DNA of 64,000 bases from Croceicoccus naphthovorans. GTDB taxonomy: Bacteria; Pseudomonadota; Alphaproteobacteria; Sphingomonadales; Sphingomonadaceae. The stretch is taken from assembly GCF_001028705.1 (NCBI RefSeq), contig NZ_CP011770.1, positions 1,057,501-1,121,500 on the forward strand, in the 5' to 3' direction. How positions within the stretch are numbered: position 1 is the first letter of the stretch; every line of letters begins with the position of its first letter. The notes beneath the pieces were generated by a model. The model was given only the letters and a program-made list of their open reading frames with translations, made no database searches and was not told the DNA's origin. The position numbers and the translations under genes are program-made. This document shows, piece by piece, positions 26,738 to 34,750 of this stretch.

Positions 26738-27358
26738 GTGTGGCACGAATATGGCGTAATGGTTGCGGGCAAGGGCGCTTATCCCCGGAAAACGCGGGCT
26801 GCAAGGGTCGTTAAGCCCCTGACCCCGGCGCAGTTGGAAGAACTGGCGCTGGCCTATGTTGCGCGCTTTGCCACCACGGCCAAGGGATTGCAGAAGTACT
26901 GCCGCCGCAAATTGCGCGAGCGGGGCTGGGAAGACGCGGAGGAGGGCGCGGCCGCACCGGACATCGATGCGCTCGTCGAACGCTTCGTCCGCAACGGATA
27001 CGTCAACGATGCCGAATTCGCCCGTGCAAAGTCGGGCAGCCTGCTGCGCCGCGGCTATGGCGAACGCCGCGTGGGGCAGGCGCTGACCGCCGCGGGGGTG
27101 GCAGAGGAAGACCGCGCGCATATTGCCGAGGGGGAGGCGCGCCATGCGGCGCTGCGGCTTGCCGAAAAGCGTCGGTTCGGTCCGTTCGGCGCAGACGGCG
27201 CACCGCCCGACGACAGGGCGCTTCGCGAAAAGCAGGTTGCCGCCATGCTGCGCGCCGGACACCGCATGGACGCGGCCCGCGAACTGGTCCATGCGCCCGA
27301 TGCCGATGCCGCGCGCGAATGGGCGACGGCGCTGGATGACAAGGAAGACGACGCTTGA
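26738..27358 (+). CDS. recX: Regulatory protein RecX
   Basis: 206 residues from GTG 26738; ATG 26759 is an alternative seven codons later. The core has the RecX three-helix repeats: LALAYVARFATTAKGLQKYCRRKLRERG, FVRNGYVNDAEFARAKSGSLLRRGYGERRVGQALTAAGV and the closing helices. RecX modulates RecA filaments. The stop overlaps the start of the next gene (TTGA at 27355-27358). recA is not in the window. Confidence 0.85.
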   Translation: MWHEYGVMVAGKGAYPRKTRAARVVKPLTPAQLEELALAYVARFATTAKGLQKYCRRKLRERGWEDAEEGAAAPDIDALVERFVRNGYVNDAEFARAKSGSLLRRGYGERRVGQALTAAGVAEEDRAHIAEGEARHAALRLAEKRRFGPFGADGAPPDDRALREKQVAAMLRAGHRMDAARELVHAPDADAAREWATALDDKEDDA

Positions 27359-27894
27359 AATTCCCCCATTTCCAGATCGAACGCCTCCAGATCCTGCCCC
27401 TGCTTATCGCCGGGGTCCTCATGGCCTGCACTCCCGCCGCCGATGCCCCCGCCGCCGCGCAGGGCGAAACCGCTACCGCGATCACGCATCCCATTTCGGG
27501 CCTGCCGATCGTGCCGGTTACGGTCACTATCGATGGCAAGGCGCACCGGTTCAGCGCGGAATATGCGGGTGGGTACAGCGAACGGGCCAAGGGCCTGATG
27601 TTCCGCACCGCGCTGGGCCCCGACGAAGCGATGATCTTCGACTTCACGACGACCGACAGCAGGCCGTCGATCAAGCAGTTCTGGATGAAGAACACCTACA
27701 TCCCGCTCGACATCATATTCGTGCGGGCCGACGGGGTGATCGACAGCATCGGGGCCGATGCCGTGCCCTATTCGGAAAAAGGCGTCCGGTCGGACGGGCC
27801 GGTCATCTACGTGCTGGAAATCCCCGGCGGTCGCGCGGCGGAACTGGGCATCGAACCGGGCGACACGGTGGAATTTGCACAGCCGGACGCATGA
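27355..27894 (+). CDS. DUF192 family lipoprotein
   Basis: 179 residues from TTG 27355, which overlaps the recX stop. This start is chosen because it supplies the hydrophobic stretch before LMAC (Cys24), a plausible lipobox; the internal ATG at 27421 would remove it. The DUF192 blocks GYSERAKGLMFRTALGPDEAMIFDF, FWMKNTYIPLDIIFV and VLEIPGGRAAELGIEPGD are clear. The function of the family is unknown. It is co-transcribed with recX. Confidence 0.85.
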   Translation: MKFPHFQIERLQILPLLIAGVLMACTPAADAPAAAQGETATAITHPISGLPIVPVTVTIDGKAHRFSAEYAGGYSERAKGLMFRTALGPDEAMIFDFTTTDSRPSIKQFWMKNTYIPLDIIFVRADGVIDSIGADAVPYSEKGVRSDGPVIYVLEIPGGRAAELGIEPGDTVEFAQPDA

Positions 27895-27957
27895 ACGGGA
27901 TGCAGCACGTTATGCCGGTTGCGCGGGCGCGCGCTTGAAGCTAATCGCTGGGCCACG

Positions 27958-28356
27958 ATGAGCATCTTAGCGAAAATCTTCACCTGGTGGGACGGCGCCA
28001 CCATCGGCACCCTGCTGAACAGCTGGCGCAACGGCATCGAAGTCGGCCACGACGCGCAGGGCAACCGCTATTTCAAGGGCAAGAAGCCCGGCGCGCAGGG
28101 CCAGGAACGCCGCTGGGTGATCTATAACGGCGCGAACGACGCCAGCCGGGTGCCGGCCGAATGGCACGGTTGGCTGCACGGCGCGTTCGAGGATGCGCCG
28201 GAATCGAATCTGCCCCCGCCGCGCATCTGGGAGGTTGACTATACCCCCAACGCCACTGGCACCGCCGGGGCCTATCGCCCCGCAGGCGCCCTGGAAAAGG
28301 GCGGCGTGCGGGCGCGCGCCACCGGCGATTACGAAGCGTGGTCGCCCGATCAGTGA
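27958..28356 (+). CDS. NDUFA12-type accessory subunit of NADH:ubiquinone oxidoreductase (complex I)
   Basis: 132 residues from ATG 27958. Family blocks are KIFTWWDGATIGTLLNSW, GNRYF, RRWVIYNG and DASRVPAEWHGWLHG. This B17.2-like subunit occurs in alphaproteobacterial and mitochondrial complex I, where it helps to stabilise the peripheral arm. The core nuo genes are not here. The stop is overlapped by the start of the next gene (GTGA). Confidence 0.93.
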   Translation: MSILAKIFTWWDGATIGTLLNSWRNGIEVGHDAQGNRYFKGKKPGAQGQERRWVIYNGANDASRVPAEWHGWLHGAFEDAPESNLPPPRIWEVDYTPNATGTAGAYRPAGALEKGGVRARATGDYEAWSPDQ

Positions 28357-28916
28357 GAATCTTCGCGCCGCTGACGCTCTCGGCGGCGCTGGCGCTTGCC
28401 GCCTGCGGGTCGGAGCCTGACGCCACGAACCAGCCGGGCGGGGTCAAGACCGAGGAAGCCGTCGCCGCGCCTGCCGCGAACGAGACGATGGCTGCCGATG
28501 CGGACGCCGCCGTGGGCGAAGACGGGCTGCCGCAAGGCACGCCGATGGAGCAGCGCATCGCGACGCTGGGTCTGCTGAACAAGCGCAACAACCTGACGCA
28601 GGACATCGTCCTGAAACCGGGCGAGCAAGAACGGGTCGGCGACGTGCTGATCAAGCTGGCCACTTGCGAACGCCGCCCGCCGTGGGATCCGGAGCCGGAA
28701 GAAGGCGCCTTCGTGCAGGTCTTCACGACCGAAGACCGGGATGACGACGACCCGGACTGGACGCGCGTGTTCTCGGGCTGGCTGTTCCTCAACAGCCCGT
28801 CACTGAACGTGGTCGAGCATCCGATCTACGATGTCTGGATCAAGGACTGCGCAATGACCTTCCCGGGTGAGGAAGAGGCCGCCAACGCGGCAAAACCGTC
28901 GGGCAACGGCACGTAA
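28353..28916 (+). CDS. DUF2155 domain lipoprotein
   Basis: 187 residues from GTG 28353, which gives a clean lipoprotein signal (ALALAACGSE). A GTG five codons earlier is possible. After an Ala/Asp-rich linker the DUF2155 core begins at TLGLLNKRNNLTQDIVLKPGE and ends near IYDVWIKDCAM. The function is unknown, but the gene is regularly found beside NDUFA12 and aat in alphaproteobacteria. Its last 91 nt overlap the convergent aat gene. Confidence 0.85.
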   Translation: MRIFAPLTLSAALALAACGSEPDATNQPGGVKTEEAVAAPAANETMAADADAAVGEDGLPQGTPMEQRIATLGLLNKRNNLTQDIVLKPGEQERVGDVLIKLATCERRPPWDPEPEEGAFVQVFTTEDRDDDDPDWTRVFSGWLFLNSPSLNVVEHPIYDVWIKDCAMTFPGEEEAANAAKPSGNGT

Positions 28917-29563
28917 GGCGCCAGTTCGGCGGGCCGCATCGCCCGTTGCAACAGTTCCAGATAGCGCGACTGCGGCATCGCCACCGCGCCCAATGAGGCG
29001 AGGTGCGAAGTCATGAACTGGCAATCGAGCAGTTCCAGCCGCGCTTCCTTCATCGCGGCGACAAGCCAGCACAGCGCCACCTTCGAAGCATCGGAAACCC
29101 GGCTGAACATCGATTCGCCGCAGAACACGCGGTCGAACCCCACGCCGTAAAGCCCACCGACCAGCCGCCCGTCCTGCCAGCATTCGACCGAATGCGCACG
29201 GCCCATGCGGTGGAGCAGGGCATAGCTCTTGGCGATCTTCTCGCTGATCCAGCTTTCGCCATCGTCGTCCGTATCATCAGGTCCCACAAAATGACTTCTG
29301 GGAGCGGCGCATTCCGCGACCACCTGCGAAAAGGCGCGGTTGCACGTCACCACGAATCGTTCGCGCCGCAGCGTGCGAGCCAGCGATTTCGAGACGATCA
29401 GCCCGTCCAGTGGAAAGATCGCCCGTTCGCGCGGTTCGATCCACATGACTTCGGGATCGTCGCGGCTTTCCGCCATGGGAAAGATGCCGCTGCGATAGGC
29501 GAGCAGCAGCAGTTCCGGGTCGATAACGGCATTGGCATCGGGGGGAGGCGGACCCTTGGACAT
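28826..29563 (-). CDS. aat: Leucyl/phenylalanyl-tRNA-protein transferase
   Basis: 245 residues. The family blocks LLLAYRSGIFPMAE, MWIEPRERAIFPLDG, YALLHRMGRAHSVE, GGLYGVGFDRVFCGESMFS and DCQFMTSHLASLGAV are all present. The enzyme adds Leu or Phe to proteins with N-terminal Lys or Arg, marking them for ClpAP degradation. The last ~30 codons lie antisense to the 3' end of the DUF2155 gene. They encode a low-complexity tail after the conserved region. Confidence 0.95.
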   Translation of the reverse strand: MSKGPPPPDANAVIDPELLLLAYRSGIFPMAESRDDPEVMWIEPRERAIFPLDGLIVSKSLARTLRRERFVVTCNRAFSQVVAECAAPRSHFVGPDDTDDDGESWISEKIAKSYALLHRMGRAHSVECWQDGRLVGGLYGVGFDRVFCGESMFSRVSDASKVALCWLVAAMKEARLELLDCQFMTSHLASLGAVAMPQSRYLELLQRAMRPAELAPYVPLPDGFAALAASSSPGKVIAQSLIQTS

Positions 29564-29646
29564 GCCCTATGATGGGGTTTGTCAGGCAAGAGATGCAAGA
29601 GGTGCTTGTCAGGCCGCAAGAAGGGCGATAGAGGCGCAGGCCCCGC

Positions 29647-29722
29647 AGGGGTGTAGCTCAGCTGGTAGAGCATCGGTCTCCAAAACCGAGGGCCACGGGT
29701 TCGAATCCTGTCACCCCTGCCA
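29647..29722 (+). tRNA. tRNA-Trp (anticodon CCA)
   Basis: 76 nt including the encoded CCA. The acceptor stem AGGGGTG/CACCCCT pairs perfectly. The D-arm TAGCTCAGCTGGTAGAGC, the anticodon stem TCGGT/ACCGA with loop CTCCAAA, and the TpsiC arm GGGTTCGAATCC are all intact. Six T residues follow immediately and probably terminate transcription. Confidence 0.97.
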
Positions 29723-29829
29723 TTTTTTCCGACATTGTTGAAAGGTTCCTTTCCCCATCCGGGGGCGCTGCGATTTGCCATTTGCGGCGATCCTTGCCAA
29801 CGCGTGCCACAGGCAGCTTGCAAGGGGGC

Positions 29830-30765
29830 ATGATGGCGGGCGACAACCCGATCGATTTCGTAATTCCGTGGGTCAACGGCGAAGACCCGGATCACGTCGC
29901 TCTGCGTAGGCAATATCAGCAAAGCGCCGGCTTCGAAGTTGCAGACGAAGTGAACGCCGCCCGGCGCTGGAGCGATGCGGGCGAAATCCGCATCTGCCTG
30001 TCCTCTATCGCGGCCCATGCACCGTGGGTTCGCAAGGTGTGGGTCATTACCAACGGCCAGCAACCGCCGCTTGAAGACTTGTCCGAACACTTCCGAAAGA
30101 AAATCGAAGTCGTCGGGCATGAACGGATTTTCCACGGTCATGATGCCTGTCTGCCGACGTTCAATTCCCTCGCCATCGGCACGGCGGCGTGGCGGCTGGA
30201 GGGGCTGGCTGATCGCTTTGTCTATTTTAATGACGATACGTTCTTGCTGGGCGATATAAAGCCGCAGGACTTTTTCATCGGCGACGACACGATCCTGCGC
30301 GGAAAATGGCAAACCAGCGATCCGGCAGAATATGTCACCAAGATCTATCGCAGCAGCAAGCTGAACGCGGCGGCGATGGCGGGTTTCGGCCCGGATCGCT
30401 GGTTCTCGCTAGCCCACTGCCCCATTGCGATGGACAAACGAATCCTGGCCGACTTCTTCGCACGTTCGCCCGATGCACTGGCGGCGAACCTGTCGCACCG
30501 TTTTCGCGATGGCAGCCAGTTTTCGATATCGTCGCTATTCGCGCATCTGGCACTGCGGGCGAACAGGGCGAATTTTCCGGGCAAGAAAGACTGGAAGACG
30601 TTCGATTCGACGTGGTGCGAAAGCGCATCGGCACGCGACCTTTTCGCCGCTCTCATTCTGAACAAGCTGAAGTGGCGAAAGCTGGTCTGTATCAATGACC
30701 TTGCGCCGATTGTTGCGGGGCGGTCGCGGCTTACGCGTTTGTTCTCATCGCTGATATCCGCATAA
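29830..30765 (+). CDS. Stealth family protein (predicted sugar-phosphate transferase)
   Basis: 311 residues from ATG 29830, preceded by AAGGGGG. The first conserved Stealth region IDFVIPWVNGEDP is at the N-terminus. The second includes RFVYFNDDTFLLGDIKPQDFF, and later blocks such as WFSLAHCPIAMDKRIL follow. Stealth proteins are hexose-1-phosphotransferases of the capsule-polymerase type. No capsule operon is adjacent; only a sulfotransferase follows. The base composition is slightly poorer in G+C than the flanking genes, compatible with acquisition. Confidence 0.85.
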   Translation: MMAGDNPIDFVIPWVNGEDPDHVALRRQYQQSAGFEVADEVNAARRWSDAGEIRICLSSIAAHAPWVRKVWVITNGQQPPLEDLSEHFRKKIEVVGHERIFHGHDACLPTFNSLAIGTAAWRLEGLADRFVYFNDDTFLLGDIKPQDFFIGDDTILRGKWQTSDPAEYVTKIYRSSKLNAAAMAGFGPDRWFSLAHCPIAMDKRILADFFARSPDALAANLSHRFRDGSQFSISSLFAHLALRANRANFPGKKDWKTFDSTWCESASARDLFAALILNKLKWRKLVCINDLAPIVAGRSRLTRLFSSLISA

Positions 30766-30889
30766 TGGATTGGCATTGGTCAGGGATCGCCGCGTGACTG
30801 TGACCTCCAGATTGCAAAAGCGACTTTGGCCGCGACTGTTCGGCGTGCGGCTGTTGCCCGACGTGGTGGAACGGTGAACGCGATCGGGT

Positions 30890-31546
30890 GTGCCCATGCC
30901 GTTGACGCCGCGCCTGAAGCAAAAAATCGCCAAGTTCGATGAGAAGGGTGTGCTATTCATCCACATTCCCAAATCCGGGGGGAGAGCGGTTAGCGATGCG
31001 CTTTACGGCCTGCAGGTGAAGCACAGCTCTATCTGTGTATACCAAGCCGTGGTGCCCGATCTGGTCGCTCGTGTCGAAACGGTTAGCATAGTGCGCGATC
31101 CGGTCGACCGCTTCGTGTCGGCCTATCGCCATGCGATCAGTGGCGGTGCCAGCGAAAAGCGCGTGTCACGCGCATTTCGTTCAACATACGCGGGTTTCCG
31201 GTCGATCGGGGATGCGATTGACCATGTCCGGTCGGCGCGATCGACCTACCATGTGGGTCCGCTGTTTCGACCGCAGGTGTGGTACCTTCACGATCGGGCC
31301 AGAAGGATCGCAGTCGATACGCTATTTCGCTACGATGATCTTGATTCGATGACGCCACTGCTTTCGGATCGTTTCGAAAAGCCGATCCGGCGCATCAATG
31401 TCACACCGCCCACCGACCCCATCGCCCCGAATTCACGGGAAAAGGCGCAGATCCGCGATCTCTATGCGGCCGACGCTGCCCTTTACGACGCGCTACCAAT
31501 AGGCCGTATCATCGATTTGAAAGACGGTGCCGCGGGGCAGGGTTGA
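30890..31546 (+). CDS. Sulfotransferase family 2 protein
   Basis: 218 residues from GTG 30890; ATG 30896 is two codons later. The 5'-phosphosulfate loop FIHIPKSGGRAVSDAL and the 3'-phosphate loop SIVRDPVDRFVSAYRHA, both PAPS-binding motifs, are intact. The family transfers sulfate from PAPS to carbohydrate hydroxyls. It follows the Stealth gene on the same strand after ~125 nt with no convincing gene. A glycan made with the Stealth protein is the likely acceptor, but that is inference. Confidence 0.8.
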   Translation: MPMPLTPRLKQKIAKFDEKGVLFIHIPKSGGRAVSDALYGLQVKHSSICVYQAVVPDLVARVETVSIVRDPVDRFVSAYRHAISGGASEKRVSRAFRSTYAGFRSIGDAIDHVRSARSTYHVGPLFRPQVWYLHDRARRIAVDTLFRYDDLDSMTPLLSDRFEKPIRRINVTPPTDPIAPNSREKAQIRDLYAADAALYDALPIGRIIDLKDGAAGQG

Positions 31547-31674
31547 GGGGGAGGGAGGGGACGCCCCGCGACACGCAGGACGGCGTTTCGGCTCGCCCCG
31601 GTGAATTCCAAATTAACGGTTCTGCGAGGCAGAGGCGGAGCGATCCGTTGGGGCGCCGGGCCGTGGTCCGAGTG

Positions 31675-31992
31675 CTATTTTTCGCAAGCCACGCCATCGC
31701 CATCCCGGTCCAGCGCGGGGCGGTAACCGGGCTGGCCGCGCCGCAGGGGCGTGACTCCGGCGGCGTGGGCTTCGGCGCAATTGCGATAAAACGCGCCGAT
31801 CGGCGCATCGCGCTTCGGCGCGGGGGCCGGGGCGCTGCGCGATCCGTGGCAGTGGTATTCGCCGGTGCTGCGATTGGTGTGGCACCCACTGGCATCGACC
31901 CCGCCGCCATGCGCCAAGGCGGGCGCAGCGGCAATCGAGCCGAGCAGGAGGGCGGGCGCGGCGGTCAGGGCCAGTCCGCGCCGCGCCCCCAT
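31675..31992 (-). CDS. Secreted YHYH/Excalibur calcium-binding domain protein
   Basis: 105 residues. The signal peptide (about 1-27, ending ALA) is followed by HGGGVDASGCHTNRSTGEYHCH, a Cys/His-rich motif seen in YHYH-type proteins. A C-terminal Excalibur domain follows (FYRNCAEAHAAGVTPLRRGQPGYRPALDRDGDGVACEK) with its DRDGDGVACE calcium loop. Both halves are found in small secreted proteins of unknown role. It sits four bases after the symporter gene on the same strand. Confidence 0.85.
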   Translation of the reverse strand: MGARRGLALTAAPALLLGSIAAAPALAHGGGVDASGCHTNRSTGEYHCHGSRSAPAPAPKRDAPIGAFYRNCAEAHAAGVTPLRRGQPGYRPALDRDGDGVACEK

Positions 31993-31996
31993 GCGC

Positions 31997-33511
31997 TTAG
32001 TACTCTTCTGGTTCTTCCGGCGTAGCGCGGCTGTGATCGGGCCCCGCCGTCTTGTCGCCGCGCGCCAGCTTGAAGATCACGCCCGACAGCAGCGCCAGCG
32101 CGATCAGGTTGGGCAGTGCCATCGCCGCGTTGGAAATGTCGCCCAGACGCCAGACCAGCGACAGGTCCTGAAAACTGCCGACGAAAATCGCCACGCACCA
32201 CAACAGCCGCCATGCGATGTGCAGTGCCCGCTCACCCGCGCGGCTCGATCCGGGCACGCGGTCATAGAGGAAGGTAATCGCCCGTTCGCCGTAGTAACTC
32301 CACGTCAGCAGCGTGGTGAACACGAACAGGATCAGCGCGATCGACGCGATCAGCGTGCCAATGGGAATGCCTCCGATTCCAAACGGAAAGGCCGCCGCGA
32401 ACGCGCCGCTGGTCATGGCAAAGCCCTGCAGGTCGGATTGCCATGCGTGTTTTACCGCCGTGCCCGCATGGTCGAACGGGCCTTCGACGGTGAGGATCAC
32501 CAATGCGGTCATCGTGCAGATCACGATGGTATCGATAAACGTGCCCAGCATCGCCATGCGGCCCTGCTGTTCCGGGTCGTCGGTCTGCGCCACGGCGTGG
32601 GCGATCGGGGTCGAACCCTGACCCGCCTCGTTAGAGAACAGCCCGCGTGCCACGCCCGCCCGGATCGCGATGATGATCGCAGCGCCGACGAAACCGCCGC
32701 TGGCCGACTGGACGTTGAACGCGCCGCCAAAGATGCGGCTGAAGGTTTCGGGAATGTCGGCGATATTGATCAGGATCGCGATCACGGCCATCACGATGTA
32801 GGTCCCGGCCATGAACGGCACGACCTTTTCCGCCACGTTGCCGATGGACTTGATGCCGCCGATGATCACCACGAACACGGCCACGGCGGTAATCGCGCCG
32901 CCCAGCCATTCCTGAATCCCGAAAATTTCGGTCAGCCCGTCGGCCACGGCGTTGGCCTGAATCGCGTTGCCGGTGATCAGCGCAGAGAACAGGGTGCCGA
33001 GGCAAAAGACCACCGCCAGCCACGTCCATTTCGGGCCAAGGCCCATCATGATATAGCTCATCGGGCCGCCGCGATAGGTGCCGTCGCTGGTCGTCTCGCG
33101 ATATCGGATCGCCAGCGCGCCTTCGCCAAAGGCCAGCGCCATGCCGATCAGTGCGGTGATCCACATCCAGAAGATCGCACCGGGGCCGCCCAGCGCCAGC
33201 GCGGTGGCCACGCCCGCAAGATTGCCGGTGCCGACCTGTCCCGAAAGAGCGGTCGACAGCGCGGCGAACGGGCTGATCTCACCCGCGCCCTGACCCTTGC
33301 GGCCCTTGAACAGGCCGGTCAGCGCGCTGCCGAACTTGACGATGGGGTAAAACCGCAGGCCGGCCATCATGTAGATGCCGATGCCGAACAACACGATCAC
33401 CATCGGGGGGAAGGGCAGCAGTTCCTGTCCGTTCCATGTGCCGCCCCAGATAAAGTCGGAGACGTTGGTGACGTGGTCGATAAGGCTGGTCGCCTGCGGT
33501 TGTGCGCTCAT
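31997..33511 (-). CDS. Sodium:alanine/glycine symporter (AGCS family)
   Basis: 504 residues with about ten membrane segments. The AGCS blocks ALSTALSGQVGTGNLAGVATALALGGPGAIFWMW, GGPMSYIMMGLG, GLFSNEAGQGSTPIAHA and TLLTWSYYGERAI are obvious. It imports alanine or glycine with Na+. It is the first gene of a two-gene minus-strand unit that also contains the Excalibur protein. Confidence 0.95.
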   Translation of the reverse strand: MSAQPQATSLIDHVTNVSDFIWGGTWNGQELLPFPPMVIVLFGIGIYMMAGLRFYPIVKFGSALTGLFKGRKGQGAGEISPFAALSTALSGQVGTGNLAGVATALALGGPGAIFWMWITALIGMALAFGEGALAIRYRETTSDGTYRGGPMSYIMMGLGPKWTWLAVVFCLGTLFSALITGNAIQANAVADGLTEIFGIQEWLGGAITAVAVFVVIIGGIKSIGNVAEKVVPFMAGTYIVMAVIAILINIADIPETFSRIFGGAFNVQSASGGFVGAAIIIAIRAGVARGLFSNEAGQGSTPIAHAVAQTDDPEQQGRMAMLGTFIDTIVICTMTALVILTVEGPFDHAGTAVKHAWQSDLQGFAMTSGAFAAAFPFGIGGIPIGTLIASIALILFVFTTLLTWSYYGERAITFLYDRVPGSSRAGERALHIAWRLLWCVAIFVGSFQDLSLVWRLGDISNAAMALPNLIALALLSGVIFKLARGDKTAGPDHSRATPEEPEEY

Positions 33512-33797
33512 GTGTCCTGCCGGTCCCCGTGGAAAAACAAGTTGCGATTGCTATCGGTCTGCGGCGGCGATGGAAAGCGGCAATCGCGGGTAATGCACCG
33601 ATAGGGCGGCGCATCGGCAGACCGGTGCGCGCCAAAGCAGGCACTCAGCCCTTGCGCGGCGCGGCTTGGGACACTATTGGCATTGCCACATTCCGACATC
33701 GGAAACTTCAACGCCGTCTCCCAGCCTCGCTCGGAGCGGCGATGGACCGATGGCGAAAGACATCAAACGCCGCCAAGGCAGCATTGAGAGAAGAGAC

Positions 33798-33992
33798 ATG
33801 GCAAAGACCAGCCCCGGTGAATTCATCAATCAGGTGAAGGCCGAAGGATCGAAGGTCGTCTGGCCGACCCGCAAGGAAACGGTCAGCACCGCGATCTTCG
33901 TGGGGATCATGATGGTGATCCTCTCGATCTTCTTTCTCGGCGTCGACTCGCTGTTCGGTGCGGTAATGAAGTGGCTGTTGTCGCTCGCTTAA
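33798..33992 (+). CDS. secE: Preprotein translocase subunit SecE
   Basis: 64 residues, the single-helix bacterial form: FINQVKAEGSKVVWPTRKETVSTAIFVGIMMVILSIFFLGVDSLFGAVMKWLL. The start ATG 33798 has AGAGAAGAG upstream and gives the usual alphaproteobacterial length. ATG 33750 would add 16 residues. It precedes nusG as in most bacteria. Confidence 0.93.
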   Translation: MAKTSPGEFINQVKAEGSKVVWPTRKETVSTAIFVGIMMVILSIFFLGVDSLFGAVMKWLLSLA

Positions 33993-34041
33993 TTCCGCGA
34001 CGCTGCCCTGCACGAAACGACTTTCAAGGATACAAGACACA

Positions 34042-34578
34042 ATGGCCCGCTGGTACATCATCCACGCCTACTCCGGCTTTGAGAACAAGGTGAAGGAAGC
34101 GATCCTTGCCGAGGCGGAGCGCACCGGGCTGGAAGCACTGGTCGAACAGATCGAGGTTCCGTCCGAAACGGTGACCGAGGTAAAGCGCGGCAAGAAGGTG
34201 CAGTCGGAACGCAAGACGATGCCGGGCTACGTTCTCGCCAAGCTGGCGATGAACGACGACATCTACCACCTCGTCAAGAACACGCCGAAAGTCACCGGAT
34301 TCCTCGGCAACAACAACAAGCCGCAGGCCATCAGCGAGCGTGAGGCCGCCCGTTACTTCGGCCAGCGCGAGGAACTGGCCAGCCAGCCCAAGCGCGAAAT
34401 CAGCGTCGATTACGAGATTGGGGATTCGGTCAAGGTCCTCGACGGTCCCTTCGCCAGCTTCAACGGCGTGGTGGAAGAGCTCGACTTCGACAAGAACAAG
34501 GTCAAGGTTTCGGTGTCGATCTTCGGGCGTGCGACGCCGGTCGAGCTGGACTTTGAGCAGGTTGAATTGGTGAAGTAA
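34042..34578 (+). CDS. nusG: Transcription termination/antitermination factor NusG
   Basis: 178 residues. The N-terminal domain begins WYIIHAYSGFENKVKEAIL and contains PGYVLAKLAMNDDIYHLVKNTPKVTGFLG. The C-terminal KOW domain contains IGDSVKVLDGPFASFNGVVEELD. It couples RNA polymerase to Rho and to the ribosome. Oddly, it is not followed by rplK; a hairpin and a minus-strand regulator lie downstream instead. Confidence 0.97.
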   Translation: MARWYIIHAYSGFENKVKEAILAEAERTGLEALVEQIEVPSETVTEVKRGKKVQSERKTMPGYVLAKLAMNDDIYHLVKNTPKVTGFLGNNNKPQAISEREAARYFGQREELASQPKREISVDYEIGDSVKVLDGPFASFNGVVEELDFDKNKVKVSVSIFGRATPVELDFEQVELVK

Positions 34579-34595
34579 GAGCTATTTGTGATGTG

Positions 34596-34612
34596 TCCTC
34601 GCGGTGCGAGGA
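34596..34612. terminator. Candidate hairpin after nusG
   Basis: TCCTCGC and GCGAGGA form a 7-bp stem around GGT, 18 bases after the nusG stop. No clear T-tract follows, so a terminator is plausible but unproven. Confidence 0.4.
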
Positions 34613-34750
34613 TCCCTCACACGCCGAGCGCGGGCCATCCGGCAGTCGCCTTCGGCGCCCCGTTGTTGTGCTGAAAAGCGGACTGTCGGCTTACGACCGC
34701 GATTGCGGACATTATTGAAACATGTCGACCGTGCGACTTTCCGCCTTCTC

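Noticed and set aside
30794..30877. 27-codon GTG-start ORF between the Stealth and sulfotransferase genes
   Set aside because: The peptide is basic and hydrophobic but there is no convincing ribosome-binding site or known family.
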